Positions 8,577-17,005 of a DNA stretch of 39,584 nt are shown in pieces. The notes below the pieces were generated by a model, which saw nothing but the letters and a program-made list of their open reading frames with translations, ran no database searches and had not been told where the DNA came from. Position 1 is the stretch's first letter. Each line of letters starts with the position of its first letter. The position numbers were made by a program, and so were the translations under genes. Source of the stretch: Micavibrio sp. UBA5703 (GTDB lineage: Bacteria > Pseudomonadota > Alphaproteobacteria > Micavibrionales > Micavibrionaceae); contig DIHF01000064.1 of NCBI GenBank assembly GCA_002420015.1, forward strand, positions 79,613-119,196. The letters are read 5' to 3'.

Positions 8577-8666
8577 TGGCGGACGGGGTGAGATTCGAAC
8601 TCACGGGCCCCGTGAAGGGCCGCCGGTTTTCAAGACCGGTGCAATCAACCGCTCTGCCACCCGTCC
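8577..8666 (-). tRNA. tRNA-Ser (anticodon UGA)
   Basis: Read on the minus strand, the sequence folds into a serine tRNA of 90 nt. The acceptor stem is GGACGGG (8666-8660) pairing with CCCGTCC (8587-8581), with discriminator G and an encoded CCA end (8579-8577). The anticodon stem CCGGT/ACCGG closes the loop CTTGAAA, so the anticodon is UGA, reading UCA codons. A long GC-rich variable arm (GGCCC...GGGCC) is typical of class II serine tRNAs. The T-arm is GTGAG-TTCGAAT-CTCAC. Confidence 0.96.
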
Positions 8667-8786
8667 GCGTACAAAAAATGGGCCTAACTCAAGACGTTAC
8701 TTATTAACGAGTTTTGGTGATGGATGTCTAGGGCTAATAGATTTATAATGAACATTAGGCATCCAATATATAAGTTTACATAAATG

Positions 8787-8815
8787 TTGCCATGCTGTGT
8801 GTTTTGGGGTATAAA
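8787..8815 (+). promoter_or_regulatory. Promoter of the HAD phosphatase gene
   Basis: TTGCCA (8787-8792), a 17-nt spacer and TATAAA (8810-8815) form a good sigma70 promoter. The ATG at 8824 is only 8 nt beyond the -10, so the transcript would start 0-2 nt before the start codon. The perfect palindrome AACGTACGTT (8814-8823) fills the gap between -10 and ATG and covers the transcription start; it could be an operator. No Shine-Dalgarno is present. Confidence 0.55.
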
Positions 8816-8823
8816 CGTACGTT

Positions 8824-9603
8824 ATGAAGCCATATTCGCTGATATTATGGGATTTTGACGGCACTCTTTACGAGGAAACTCCGCAAATTAAAGAGGACTT
8901 CGCACGTTCTGCACGACGCGCAGTGAGAAATCAAATTCAAGAGCAACTGCATAAATGTTTATACACAGTGACAACAGACGAGACTATCGATTCTCTACTA
9001 AAACAGTCCAGAGAGATGTATGGAGATTCGTTCACTCTGCTTGCCCTTGGTAAACATTCAGAGGAGAAACGAGGGCTTGGCCAACTTTCTGAACAAGAAC
9101 TTCACAGAAAACATCACGAAAATCTTAATTCATCTCTGCTAAAACCCAATGAGAAACTGGTTGATGCTTTCGTACGTCTTGAACAAGCGGGGGTTGCCAG
9201 CGCCATTGTTACGCACGGGCATATGATCTGGACAAAGAAAGCGCTTGAGCGTTGCGGCTTAAGCCCATTCTTCCCTGAAGATAAGATCGTCACGGCAGAA
9301 AAAATCAACTTTAAGAAAAAGCACAGAGACATAGAGGCGTTTTCTTTGGCGCTGCAAACAATGGGCATGAACGCCGATAATTTAGATCCTGAGAGTGTGA
9401 TGTTTGTAGAAGACAAAGCTAAAAACCTGTTTTTTCCCAAAAATGACTTTAAATGGACGACATGCCTTATAACACCGGAACACAAAAAAAATCTGAGCCA
9501 CGTCGATGTTCAGTGCGCCGCGCCTGAAGATGTTATTGACCTCGTCATAAAGTACAACCTCATGGTTGCGCCAGACCGTATCGCTCCCGAGCCTGTGGTC
9601 TAA
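8824..9603 (+). CDS. HAD-superfamily hydrolase (phosphatase)
   Basis: A 259-residue haloacid-dehalogenase-like phosphatase, probably cytoplasmic. Motif I is DFDGT with the nucleophile Asp10 and acid Asp12. Motif II is Thr130 in AIVTHG, motif III is a Lys among 164-166, and motif IV is Glu196-Asp197 in MFVEDKAKN. Residues 16-110 form a helical cap, so it is a type C1 (beta-phosphoglucomutase/5'-nucleotidase-like) enzyme. The substrate is unknown. Base composition is visibly more AT-rich and codon use less GC-biased than in the flanking housekeeping genes, consistent with a separate origin. It has its own promoter, apparently without a leader, and is followed by two inverted repeats before mltB. 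Confidence 0.82.
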   Translation: MKPYSLILWDFDGTLYEETPQIKEDFARSARRAVRNQIQEQLHKCLYTVTTDETIDSLLKQSREMYGDSFTLLALGKHSEEKRGLGQLSEQELHRKHHENLNSSLLKPNEKLVDAFVRLEQAGVASAIVTHGHMIWTKKALERCGLSPFFPEDKIVTAEKINFKKKHRDIEAFSLALQTMGMNADNLDPESVMFVEDKAKNLFFPKNDFKWTTCLITPEHKKNLSHVDVQCAAPEDVIDLVIKYNLMVAPDRIAPEPVV

Positions 9604-9605
9604 CC

Positions 9606-9620
9606 GCAAAAGACTTTTGC
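9606..9620. repeat. Perfect 15-bp inverted repeat after HAD gene
   Basis: GCAAAAG and CTTTTGC flank a single A, starting 2 nt after the HAD gene stop. The loop is too small for a good RNA hairpin and no U-tract follows, so it is more likely a protein-binding palindrome than a terminator. Confidence 0.4.
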
Positions 9621-9638
9621 CTTCCTGCCGGTTTCTGT

Positions 9639-9669
9639 GTATCCCTTACTGTAATAAAACAGGGGATAC
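9639..9669 (+). promoter_or_regulatory. Hairpin in the mltB leader
   Basis: GTATCCC (9639-9645) pairs with GGGATAC (9663-9669), and inside it CTGT (9649-9652) pairs with ACAG (9659-9662) around the loop AATAAA, leaving a 3-nt bulge. The stem ends directly before GGGAG (9670-9674), the likely ribosome binding site of mltB. It may modulate translation or act as an operator; there is no U-tract. Confidence 0.4.
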
Positions 9670-9682
9670 GGGAGCATTCGCA

Positions 9683-10666
9683 ATGCGTTTAACGGGCATA
9701 CTTGGAGCGCATTTTCTTGCGCTATATATTTTTTTTATAGCTTTAGGACAAAGTGCTTTTGCGGGGCAGGGGTTCGACCAATGGCTCCACAATTTCAAGC
9801 AAGAGGCCGTTCAAAAGGGGATATCGCAGAAAACGGTCAATTCCAGTTTGAACGGGATTGAGCCTATTCAGCGCGTCATTGAACTCGACCGCAAGCAGCC
9901 CGAAGGCACGATGACCTTTGCGGAATACAAAAAGAAAGTCATCAGCCAGTCGCGCATCGACAAGGGCCGGGCGCTGCTCAAGCAACACCGCGCCGAACTT
10001 GAACGCGCCAGCCAAAAATACGGCGTGCCGCCGCAGTACATTGTTGCCCTCTGGGGCATTGAAACAAGTTACGGCGAGAACACGGGCGGCTTTAGCGTTA
10101 TCGCAGCACTGGCGACTTTGGCCTATGACGGACGCCGCAGCGCATTTTTCCGTGGCGAGTTGCTTGACGCCTTAAAAATCATTGATGCCGGGCACATCAC
10201 CCCCGAAACCATGAGAGGCTCATGGGCGGGCGCGATGGGCCAGAACCAGTTCATGCCCTCCAGTTTTCACCGTTTTGCCGTCGATGGCAACAATGACGGC
10301 AAGCGCGACATATGGGCAAGCCTGCCCGATGTCTTTGCTTCCACGGCCAATTACCTCGGCACAAGCGGCTGGAAAAGCAATGAAAAATGGGGGGAAACCG
10401 TCACGATGCTGCAAGAAATACCAGAGCATCTTACGGGAATTAAAAACAAAAAAACCTTGCAACAATGGAAAAATATGGGCATTAGGCTTTCAGGGGGGGG
10501 CGCTTTGCCGAATGCGCCGGGGATAAATGCCGCGCTGGTGCGCCCCGATGGTGCCGATGGCAAGGCGTATCTGGTATACGATAACTACGGGGTTATTATG
10601 ACCTGGAATAAATCAGTCTATTTTGCCACCTCGGTCGGCTTGCTGGCCGACCTGATCGCTCAATAA
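9683..10666 (+). CDS. mltB: Lytic murein transglycosylase, MltB family
   Basis: Periplasmic peptidoglycan lytic transglycosylase (SLT_2 family), 327 residues. I start it at the ATG at 9683, with GGGAG upstream, because this gives a proper signal peptide (residues 1-27, ending QSAFA before GQGF) without a lipobox Cys. The catalytic glutamate is Glu127 in GIETSYG. Other family motifs follow: FRGELLDAL, SWAGAMGQNQFMP, DGNNDGKRDIW and TANYLGTSGW. It cleaves the MurNAc-GlcNAc bond to give 1,6-anhydroMurNAc ends. No C-terminal peptidoglycan-binding domain is present. rlpA starts 14 nt later, so the two wall-cleaving enzymes are probably co-transcribed. Confidence 0.9.
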   Translation: MRLTGILGAHFLALYIFFIALGQSAFAGQGFDQWLHNFKQEAVQKGISQKTVNSSLNGIEPIQRVIELDRKQPEGTMTFAEYKKKVISQSRIDKGRALLKQHRAELERASQKYGVPPQYIVALWGIETSYGENTGGFSVIAALATLAYDGRRSAFFRGELLDALKIIDAGHITPETMRGSWAGAMGQNQFMPSSFHRFAVDGNNDGKRDIWASLPDVFASTANYLGTSGWKSNEKWGETVTMLQEIPEHLTGIKNKKTLQQWKNMGIRLSGGGALPNAPGINAALVRPDGADGKAYLVYDNYGVIMTWNKSVYFATSVGLLADLIAQ

Positions 10667-10680
10667 GAGGAAGTTTATCA

Positions 10681-11664
10681 ATGCGTATAGCCTCTCTGTT
10701 TCTTTTCCTGTCATTGTTCATCTTTGCCGGTTGCAGCGAAATCAATCTCGCCTCGCACGTGGCAAAAAAAACGGTCCCGGATTCAAGCCAGGGAAATTTC
10801 AAAGTCGGCAACCCTTACAAGGTTGAAGGCAAATGGTACCAGCCGCAGGAAGATTACGGTTATAGCGAAACGGGTATTGCATCCTGGTACGGCCCCGGCT
10901 TCCACGGCAAGAAAACCGCCAGCGGCGAAACTTTCAATATGAATGAGGTCACCGCCGCCCACAGAACGCTCCAGTTGCCCTCTCTGGTGCGCGTAACGAA
11001 CCTCGAAAACGGGCGCTCGGTTGTTGCCCGCGTCAACGATCGCGGCCCATTTAAACGTGGCCGGATTATTGATATTTCAAAGCGTGGGGCTGAACTCCTT
11101 GGGTTCAAGGGGAAGGGAACAGCCAAGGTTCGCGTACAGGTCATGCCGGAGGAAAGCAGGAAAATCGCCGATCTGGCAAAACGCGGCCTCGACACGCGTG
11201 GCTATGAAGTGGCCATGAACGCACGTGCAGCCGGAGGACAGCAGGCATCTTACCAACCGGCAGCCGCAACAACCTCCATACCGGGGCATGGCGAGCCAAG
11301 GGCCGTTTATCAGGAGGCCTCCCTGCAAAGCAAGCCTGTGGATAGATCTGCCCTGCAACCACCGAGCACACCCGGCCATACATCACCGGAAGGAATATTC
11401 TACCCCGACCAAATCGTCGAGCAGGTTCCGGTTACGCAAACCAATATTTTCGTTCAGGCCGGCGCTTTTACGGATAAAGCCAACGCCGAAAGACTCGCGC
11501 AAAATCTTCAACCTATCGGCAAAGCCAATATTTACACAGCGACTGTCCACGGCACGCAATTTTTCCGCGTCCGCATACCGGTGCCTGACGTCGATACGGC
11601 CGATGCCCTCCTTGCCCGTATGGTAAATTCAGGCAATGGCGATGCCATCATCATAGTTGAATAA
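10681..11664 (+). CDS. rlpA: RlpA septal lytic transglycosylase lipoprotein
   Basis: Lipoprotein of 327 residues. Residues 1-18 are a signal peptide with lipobox FAGC (lipidated Cys18). The double-psi beta-barrel domain at about 60-150 contains ASWYGPGFHGKKTASGE, LPSLVRVTN and VNDRGPF with the catalytic-type Asp of the RlpA family. A Pro/Ser/Gln-rich linker (about 180-250) leads to a C-terminal SPOR domain (about 255-327, starting IFVQAGAFTDKANAERLA) that binds denuded septal glycan. The expected role is cleavage of peptide-free glycan at the division site. It lies between mltB and dacA; dacA has its own likely promoter overlapping the rlpA stop codon. Confidence 0.93.
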   Translation: MRIASLFLFLSLFIFAGCSEINLASHVAKKTVPDSSQGNFKVGNPYKVEGKWYQPQEDYGYSETGIASWYGPGFHGKKTASGETFNMNEVTAAHRTLQLPSLVRVTNLENGRSVVARVNDRGPFKRGRIIDISKRGAELLGFKGKGTAKVRVQVMPEESRKIADLAKRGLDTRGYEVAMNARAAGGQQASYQPAAATTSIPGHGEPRAVYQEASLQSKPVDRSALQPPSTPGHTSPEGIFYPDQIVEQVPVTQTNIFVQAGAFTDKANAERLAQNLQPIGKANIYTATVHGTQFFRVRIPVPDVDTADALLARMVNSGNGDAIIIVE

Positions 11665-11684
11665 GCGCCCATAGCCTGTATATT
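11657..11684 (+). promoter_or_regulatory. dacA promoter (leaderless)
   Basis: TTGAAT (11657-11662), a 16-nt spacer and TATATT (11679-11684) form a good sigma70 promoter that starts inside the last codons of rlpA. Only 6 nt (GTCTGT) separate the -10 from the ATG at 11691, so transcription should begin at the start codon. No Shine-Dalgarno is present. Confidence 0.5.
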
Positions 11685-11690
11685 GTCTGT

Positions 11691-12836
11691 ATGTCCAGAT
11701 TCCTGACCCTTTTGTCCATACTGCTGGTTTTCGCCGCCCCGTGCGCCCATGCTGCTGTTGTTGAACAAACTCCGGCGAAACAGGCCATCATGATCGATTT
11801 CGACACCGGCATGGTGCTGTTCGAGAAAAATCCCGATCAAAAAATGCCGACCTCGTCCATGAGCAAGGTAATTACCGCCTATCTGGTGTTTGAGGCCCTC
11901 AAAGATAAAAAGCTGGCGCTTAGCGATGAATTTACCGTCAGCGAAAAAGCCTGGCGTATGCAGGGCTCAAAAATGTTCGTCGATGTTAATAAAAAGATTT
12001 CGGTCGAAAATCTTCTGCGCGGCGTTATCGTTCAATCCGGCAACGATGCCACGATTGTTCTGGCAGAAGGAATAGGCGGCACGGAAGATGAATTCGCCCG
12101 CGCCCTGACGAAAAAGGCGAAAGAGCTGGGCATGAACAACAGCAATTTCGTCAACGCCAGCGGCTGGCCAGACCCCAATCATTATTCAACGGCCCGGGAT
12201 CTTGCGATACTGGGCTATTCCCTGATTAAAAATTTCCCGGAATATTACTCCTTTTATTCCGAGAAAGAATTTTCCTATAACGGCATCAAGCAGGAGAACC
12301 GCAATCCGCTGCTCTACCGCGATATGGGCGCAGATGGAATTAAAACGGGCCATACCGAAGATGGCGGTTATGGGCTTATAGGCTCGGGTGTACGCGACAG
12401 CAGGCGCGTTATCCTTGTGGTGAACGGCCTTGCCGACGACAAGGAACGCGCCGCAGAATCCGCAAGATTGCTGGAATGGGGGCTATCTGGTTTTGAAAAT
12501 CACAAGCTCTTTGGCGCTGGCGAGGCGGCCGGAACAGCCGCTGTGGTTATGGGACAATCCGCCACCGTGGATATGGTTAGCGCCGACGATATCAAAGTTA
12601 CGGTTCCGAAGCTGGCCCGCAACGATTTGAAGGTCGATATAAAATACAACGAGCCTTTGGTTGCGCCGATTCAAAAAGGTCAGGAAATCGGCGTTGCACA
12701 AATCCACATCCCGCAAGGCGCGACCATAGAAATACCGCTTCTGGCCGCGCAGGATGTCCAGAAACTGGGATTCTTACCGGGCATGCTCGCCAAGGCTAAA
12801 CTCAAATTGCTCCCGAGTAGGGGCACAGGGGGCTGA
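11691..12836 (+). CDS. dacA: D-alanyl-D-alanine carboxypeptidase (PBP5/6 family)
   Basis: Low-molecular-weight penicillin-binding protein of 381 residues that removes the terminal D-Ala from peptidoglycan stem peptides. A signal peptide ends near residue 22 (APCAHA). Active-site motifs are Ser56-Met-Ser-Lys59 (SxxK), SGND for the SxN motif and KTGHTEDGGYG for the KTG motif. The C-terminal beta domain (about 275-360) and a terminal amphipathic segment ending in KLKLLPSR match the PBP5 plan with its membrane anchor. The stop lies 1 nt before the tmk ATG, so it leads into the tmk-holB unit. Which E. coli paralogue (dacA, dacC, dacD) it equals is not determined. Confidence 0.9.
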   Translation: MSRFLTLLSILLVFAAPCAHAAVVEQTPAKQAIMIDFDTGMVLFEKNPDQKMPTSSMSKVITAYLVFEALKDKKLALSDEFTVSEKAWRMQGSKMFVDVNKKISVENLLRGVIVQSGNDATIVLAEGIGGTEDEFARALTKKAKELGMNNSNFVNASGWPDPNHYSTARDLAILGYSLIKNFPEYYSFYSEKEFSYNGIKQENRNPLLYRDMGADGIKTGHTEDGGYGLIGSGVRDSRRVILVVNGLADDKERAAESARLLEWGLSGFENHKLFGAGEAAGTAAVVMGQSATVDMVSADDIKVTVPKLARNDLKVDIKYNEPLVAPIQKGQEIGVAQIHIPQGATIEIPLLAAQDVQKLGFLPGMLAKAKLKLLPSRGTGG

Positions 12837-12837
12837 C

Positions 12838-13494
12838 ATGGAAAAAACGCCCAGCCTGTTCATCACGTTCGAAGGCGGGGAGGGGACGGGAAAAACCACC
12901 CAGATCAACCTCCTCTCCAAATCCCTGACCGCCAAGGGCTACAAAGTTGTCACGACGAGGGAACCAGGCGGCACGCGGGAGTCCGAGAAAATCCGCAGCC
13001 TTCTGGTGCAGCGCGATTCCGGCGACTGGTCGCCGATGGCCGAATGCCTCATGCTTTTTGCCGCACGCTCCATGCACGTCAAAAAGGTCATCGCTCCGGC
13101 GTTGGAGGAGGGGCGCATCGTTATCTGCGACCGCTTTACCGACTCCACCCGCGCCTATCAGGGCTACGGGCAGGGGCTTGACCTCAAAAAGATTGAAGAG
13201 CTTAACGACATTGTATTGGAAGGGTTCACACCTGATTTGACGATCGTGCTGGACATAGAACCCAAGAAAGGCCTGATGCGCTCGAACCGCAGGATGGCTG
13301 CCGATAATCTTCATCTGGATCAACCAGAAGACAGATATGAAACCATGGACATGGAATTTCACAAAATGCTTCGGAAGGGATTTCTTGAAATCGCCAAAAA
13401 GGAAAAGAAGCGCTGTCATCTCATTGACGCCGACGCCTCGATTGAATCCGTCGCTAAAAAAATTGAGAAAGTCGTTTTAGGGGCGCTCAAGTGA
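12838..13494 (+). CDS. tmk: Thymidylate kinase
   Basis: Phosphorylates dTMP to dTDP using ATP. The start at 12838 gives 218 residues, normal for the family; an upstream in-frame ATG at 12754 lies within dacA and is rejected. The P-loop is EGGEGTGKTT (residues 12-21), the dTMP-binding motif is DRFTDSTRAYQGYGQG, and the TREPGGT motif follows strand 2. The adjacent holB shares one base with the stop codon (TGATG), indicating coupled translation. The tmk-holB pair with a downstream TatD nuclease gene is a conserved proteobacterial arrangement. Confidence 0.95.
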   Translation: MEKTPSLFITFEGGEGTGKTTQINLLSKSLTAKGYKVVTTREPGGTRESEKIRSLLVQRDSGDWSPMAECLMLFAARSMHVKKVIAPALEEGRIVICDRFTDSTRAYQGYGQGLDLKKIEELNDIVLEGFTPDLTIVLDIEPKKGLMRSNRRMAADNLHLDQPEDRYETMDMEFHKMLRKGFLEIAKKEKKRCHLIDADASIESVAKKIEKVVLGALK

Positions 13495-14600
13495 TGGACC
13501 TGTTCGGAGAAGAGCCGGAAGCGCCAAAAAAGCTGGAAAAATCCGAAACAATTGATATGACCACTGAGGCGCCACCCGCCGCCGATAACGGGCCGCGCAG
13601 CGTAAAATTGTGTTACGGACACGGCGATATTGAATCCACGCTTATTTCGATGCTGATGTCGCAGCGCCCGCCGCAAGCCTTGATTTTCGCCGGACCTCAA
13701 GGGGTCGGCAAATCCACCATGGCTTTTCAGATTGCGCGTTTGTTACTGGCCAAAGGTTCGTCGCAACCCGAAAATATCGTGGCGCGACGGATCGCTTCGG
13801 GCGCACATCCCGACCTGCTGACGATTGAGCGCGCTCTGGATCCCGTTAAAGACAAACGCAAGGACAACGTCGACATAGCCGAGGTTCGCAAAGTTACGCC
13901 CTTTCTGCGCCGCACGGCTTCGGATGGAAGCTGGCGCGTTGTTATCGTCGATGACGCCGATACGATGAACCGCGCCGCGCAAAACGCCCTTCTTAAAATT
14001 CTGGAGGAACCGCCAGGCAAAACCCTCCTTATCCTCATCGCGCACAGGGCAGGGGCGCTGATCCCGACGATCCGCTCGCGTTGCCGCCTGATCCCCTTTC
14101 AATCGCTTGATGATGCTGTCATGACGCGGCTTTTGCATGAGTCAGGGCATGCGCTTTCGCCTCGCGATATCGACATGCTGATTGCGCTCTCCGGCGGCAG
14201 CTACGGCCGGGCGCTAGGCTATATCGAGGAAAATGCGCTTGAGGTGCTGGATAAAATATTAAACCTTCTGGAGAGCTACCCGGCATGGGATTGGCCCAAA
14301 ATCCACGCGATGGCCGATGAACTGGCCCGCCCGGGGCAGGAGCAAGCCTTTCAGACCAGCCGCGCTTTGCTCTGCCACATCTGGACGCAGATCGTCCTGA
14401 CCAAGGCCAAAGGCCGGAATGCAGCCGCAGCGCCGCTGGACCGTGACGTTTTCGCCGAATTGCTGCAAAACTCTTCTCTTGAAACCTTAAGTAAAATCTG
14501 TGAAAACCTTAAGGAACATTTTGATAGCGTGCAAAGGGCCAATCTGGACGTGCGCCAGGGCGTTCTCGGCGCGTTTTCCCTGATGCGGCAGGCCGCCTGA
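13494..14600 (+). CDS. holB: DNA polymerase III subunit delta'
   Basis: Clamp-loader delta' subunit, 368 residues. After an N-terminal extension of about 38 residues, the AAA+ module has a P-loop-like GPQGVGKST at 67-75, a Walker B-like VVIVDDAD, the LLKILEEPP helix, and the SRC motif (TIRSRCRLIPF) that supplies the arginine finger region. The zinc-binding cysteines of E. coli delta' are absent, as is common in alphaproteobacteria. The C-terminal third is the helical collar domain. The ATG at 13494 shares its A with the tmk stop; a GTG at 13491 is also in frame. It assembles the sliding clamp loader with the gamma/tau and delta subunits encoded elsewhere. Confidence 0.93.
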   Translation: MDLFGEEPEAPKKLEKSETIDMTTEAPPAADNGPRSVKLCYGHGDIESTLISMLMSQRPPQALIFAGPQGVGKSTMAFQIARLLLAKGSSQPENIVARRIASGAHPDLLTIERALDPVKDKRKDNVDIAEVRKVTPFLRRTASDGSWRVVIVDDADTMNRAAQNALLKILEEPPGKTLLILIAHRAGALIPTIRSRCRLIPFQSLDDAVMTRLLHESGHALSPRDIDMLIALSGGSYGRALGYIEENALEVLDKILNLLESYPAWDWPKIHAMADELARPGQEQAFQTSRALLCHIWTQIVLTKAKGRNAAAAPLDRDVFAELLQNSSLETLSKICENLKEHFDSVQRANLDVRQGVLGAFSLMRQAA

Positions 14601-14624
14601 AGGGAAGTTTAGGGAGAGAGTTTC

Positions 14625-16208
14625 ATGGCTGCGAAGAAGCCGTTTTATATCACCACCGCCATATCCTACGTGAACGGATCGCCGCATCTGGGTCATGCGT
14701 ACGAGGTCATTCTGACCGACGTGATGGCACGATTCAAGCGACTGGACGGCTATGACGTCATGTTCCTGACCGGAACGGACGAACACGGCGAGAAGGTCGC
14801 CAAGACCGCCGAAAAGAACAATATGTCGCCGCAGGATTTTGCCGACAAGAATGCCGCCGAATTTGTGGAGATGGCAAAATTTTTGAACATCTCCAACGAC
14901 GATTTTATCCGCACAACTGAAAAACGCCATTACGCGGCGTCACAGGCGCTTTGGCGCAAGCTGGAGGAAGCAGGGGACATATATCTCGGGAAATACGAGG
15001 GTTGGTATTCGGTCCGCGAGGAAGCCTATTTCACCGATAGCGAATTGAAAGAGGGGCCGGATGGCGCAAAACTTTCACCCAACGGCACCGAGGTTAAATG
15101 GGTGAAGGAAGAAAGCTATTTCTTCAAGCTGTCGAAATATAGGGATGAACTGCTCGCCTATTACAAAAGCCACCCGGATTTTATTACGCCAACTACTCGC
15201 GCCAACGAAATCATAAGTTTTGTTTCCCAGGAGGGGGGCTTGAAGGATTTATCCATCTCCCGCCACAAAGACCGCTTGACCTGGGGCATTCCGGTGCCGG
15301 GCGATGACAATCACGTCATGTATGTCTGGCTGGATGCCTTGACCAATTACATGACGGCAATTGGATATCCTGAAACGGATTCTGGTGCCTTCAAAAAATT
15401 CTGGCCTGCCGATTATCACGTCATCGGCAAGGATATCATCCGCTTTCATGCCGTGTACTGGCCAGCGTTTTTGATGTCCGCCGGGATTGAAATCCCGAAA
15501 CGCATTTTCGCGCACGGATTTATCAACGTGCAGGGCGAGAAAATGTCGAAATCCGTCGGCAATGTCATGGCTCCGGCTGCGCTGATTGAAACATACGGCC
15601 TCGACAATATCCGCTACTTCCTGATGCGTGAAATCCCGCACGGGCAGGATGGAAATTTCTCGCACGAACAAGCGGTTCAGCGTATCAACGCCGACCTTGC
15701 CAACGGTATCGGCAATCTGGCGCAGCGCACACTTTCGATGATTCACAAGAATTGCGACGCCGCGTTTCCGGCACCGAATGAAATGAATGCAGACGACAAG
15801 GCGCTTCTTGCAGCAGCGCGAGAAAATCTTCTCGCCGCCGTTCGTTCAAACCTCGACGAATTGAAATTCCATCGCGCCCTTGAAGAAATTATGAAGGCGG
15901 TGTCGCTGGCCGACGGCTATGTTGACGCGCAAGCACCGTGGACCCTCAAGAAAGAAAACCCGGAGCGCATGAAAACCGTTCTTTACGTTCTGGCCGAGTG
16001 CATCCGCTGCCTTGGCATCTTCATGCAGCCCGTAACGCCAGCAGCAGCGGCAAAAATTCTGGATCAACTGAAGGTGCCGCAGGGTGAGCGCCAGTTCGTG
16101 CATATCGACGCTCAATATGCTCTGAAACCCGGCACAGCCATCGACAAACCCGAAGGTGTATTCCCGCGCATCGTAGAGGAATCGGAACAGCAAAAAGCCG
16201 CCGGATAA
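14625..16208 (+). CDS. metG: Methionyl-tRNA synthetase
   Basis: Charges tRNA-Met with methionine. It has 527 residues and the class I signatures HLGH (residues 21-24) and KMSKS (306-310), with TGTDEHGEKV typical of MetRS. It is the short form without the C-terminal tRNA-binding domain. The four-cysteine zinc knuckle is not visible, which places it with the zinc-free type. The ribosome binding site is GGGAGAGAG. It lies between holB (24 nt upstream) and the TatD gene (5 nt downstream), so it is probably co-transcribed with both. Confidence 0.96.
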   Translation: MAAKKPFYITTAISYVNGSPHLGHAYEVILTDVMARFKRLDGYDVMFLTGTDEHGEKVAKTAEKNNMSPQDFADKNAAEFVEMAKFLNISNDDFIRTTEKRHYAASQALWRKLEEAGDIYLGKYEGWYSVREEAYFTDSELKEGPDGAKLSPNGTEVKWVKEESYFFKLSKYRDELLAYYKSHPDFITPTTRANEIISFVSQEGGLKDLSISRHKDRLTWGIPVPGDDNHVMYVWLDALTNYMTAIGYPETDSGAFKKFWPADYHVIGKDIIRFHAVYWPAFLMSAGIEIPKRIFAHGFINVQGEKMSKSVGNVMAPAALIETYGLDNIRYFLMREIPHGQDGNFSHEQAVQRINADLANGIGNLAQRTLSMIHKNCDAAFPAPNEMNADDKALLAAARENLLAAVRSNLDELKFHRALEEIMKAVSLADGYVDAQAPWTLKKENPERMKTVLYVLAECIRCLGIFMQPVTPAAAAKILDQLKVPQGERQFVHIDAQYALKPGTAIDKPEGVFPRIVEESEQQKAAG

Positions 16209-16213
16209 ATCAA

Positions 16214-17005
16214 ATGTGGATCGACTCCCATTGCCACCTGACCCACGAGAAAATGGCCTTGCCGCCGGAGCAATTGGTTAACAACGCAAAATCCGGCGGC
16301 GTAGGGGGCATGTTAAACATTTCCTGCCAGATAAACGGCGATTTCCCGGACGTTCTGGCGACAGCTAAAAAATTCGATAATGTCTGGTGCTCGGTCGGCA
16401 CGCATCCGCACGATGCCGGACTTGAAACGGAAAAATCCGTTACGCTGGAAAAGCTGATCGAGATTGCCAATTCAGGTTCAAAAATCATCGGCATCGGCGA
16501 AAGCGGCCTTGATTATTATTACGACCGTTCGCCGCGTGGCGATCAACAGGAAAGTTTCCGCAAGCATATCCGCGCCTGTATCGAAACCGGATTGCCGTTG
16601 ATCGTTCACACGCGGGACGCGGAAGACGACACCATCGCCATTATGCGCGAGGAGGCGGATGGGAAAGAGTTAACAGGGGTCATGCATTGCTTTTCCTCCG
16701 GGCCTGATCTGGCGGCAAAGGCGCTGGATTTCGGATTTTATATTTCCTTTTCGGGCATATTAACTTTCAACAAGTCCGATCAATTGCGCGAAATCGCCAA
16801 AACCGTGCCGCTGGAGCGTTTACTGGTTGAAACTGACGCGCCGTATCTTGCGCCCGTGCCGCATCGTGGAAAAGACAACGAGCCGGCCTATGTCGTTCAT
16901 ACCGGAAAATTTCTGGCGGAATTAAAAGGTATCAGCGAAAATGAAATGGCGCGCATAACGACGGAGAATTTTTTCAGACTATTTAAAAAAGCGAAATTAT
17001 CATGA
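16214..17005 (+). CDS. ycfH: TatD-family metal-dependent hydrolase
   Basis: A 263-residue amidohydrolase-fold nuclease of the TatD/YcfH family. Metal ligands are His6 and His8 in DSHCHL, the Glu of GIGESGLDYYY, the histidines of IVHTRDA and VMHCFSSG, and the Asp of VETDAPYLAPVPHRGK, a hallmark of the family. Members act as 3'-5' exonucleases or deoxyribonucleases. In E. coli ycfH lies next to tmk-holB, and the context here is the same with metG inserted. The stop overlaps the start of the next gene (ATGA). Confidence 0.92.
   Translation: MWIDSHCHLTHEKMALPPEQLVNNAKSGGVGGMLNISCQINGDFPDVLATAKKFDNVWCSVGTHPHDAGLETEKSVTLEKLIEIANSGSKIIGIGESGLDYYYDRSPRGDQQESFRKHIRACIETGLPLIVHTRDAEDDTIAIMREEADGKELTGVMHCFSSGPDLAAKALDFGFYISFSGILTFNKSDQLREIAKTVPLERLLVETDAPYLAPVPHRGKDNEPAYVVHTGKFLAELKGISENEMARITTENFFRLFKKAKLS

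Noticed and set aside
8577..9603. Genomic island integrated at tRNA-Ser
   Set aside because: The AT-rich HAD gene lies on the 5' side of the tRNA, no integrase is present and I found no second copy of the tRNA 3' end.
9606..9620. Terminator after the HAD gene
   Set aside because: The inverted repeat has a 1-nt centre and no U-tract, so it would not form a standard intrinsic terminator.
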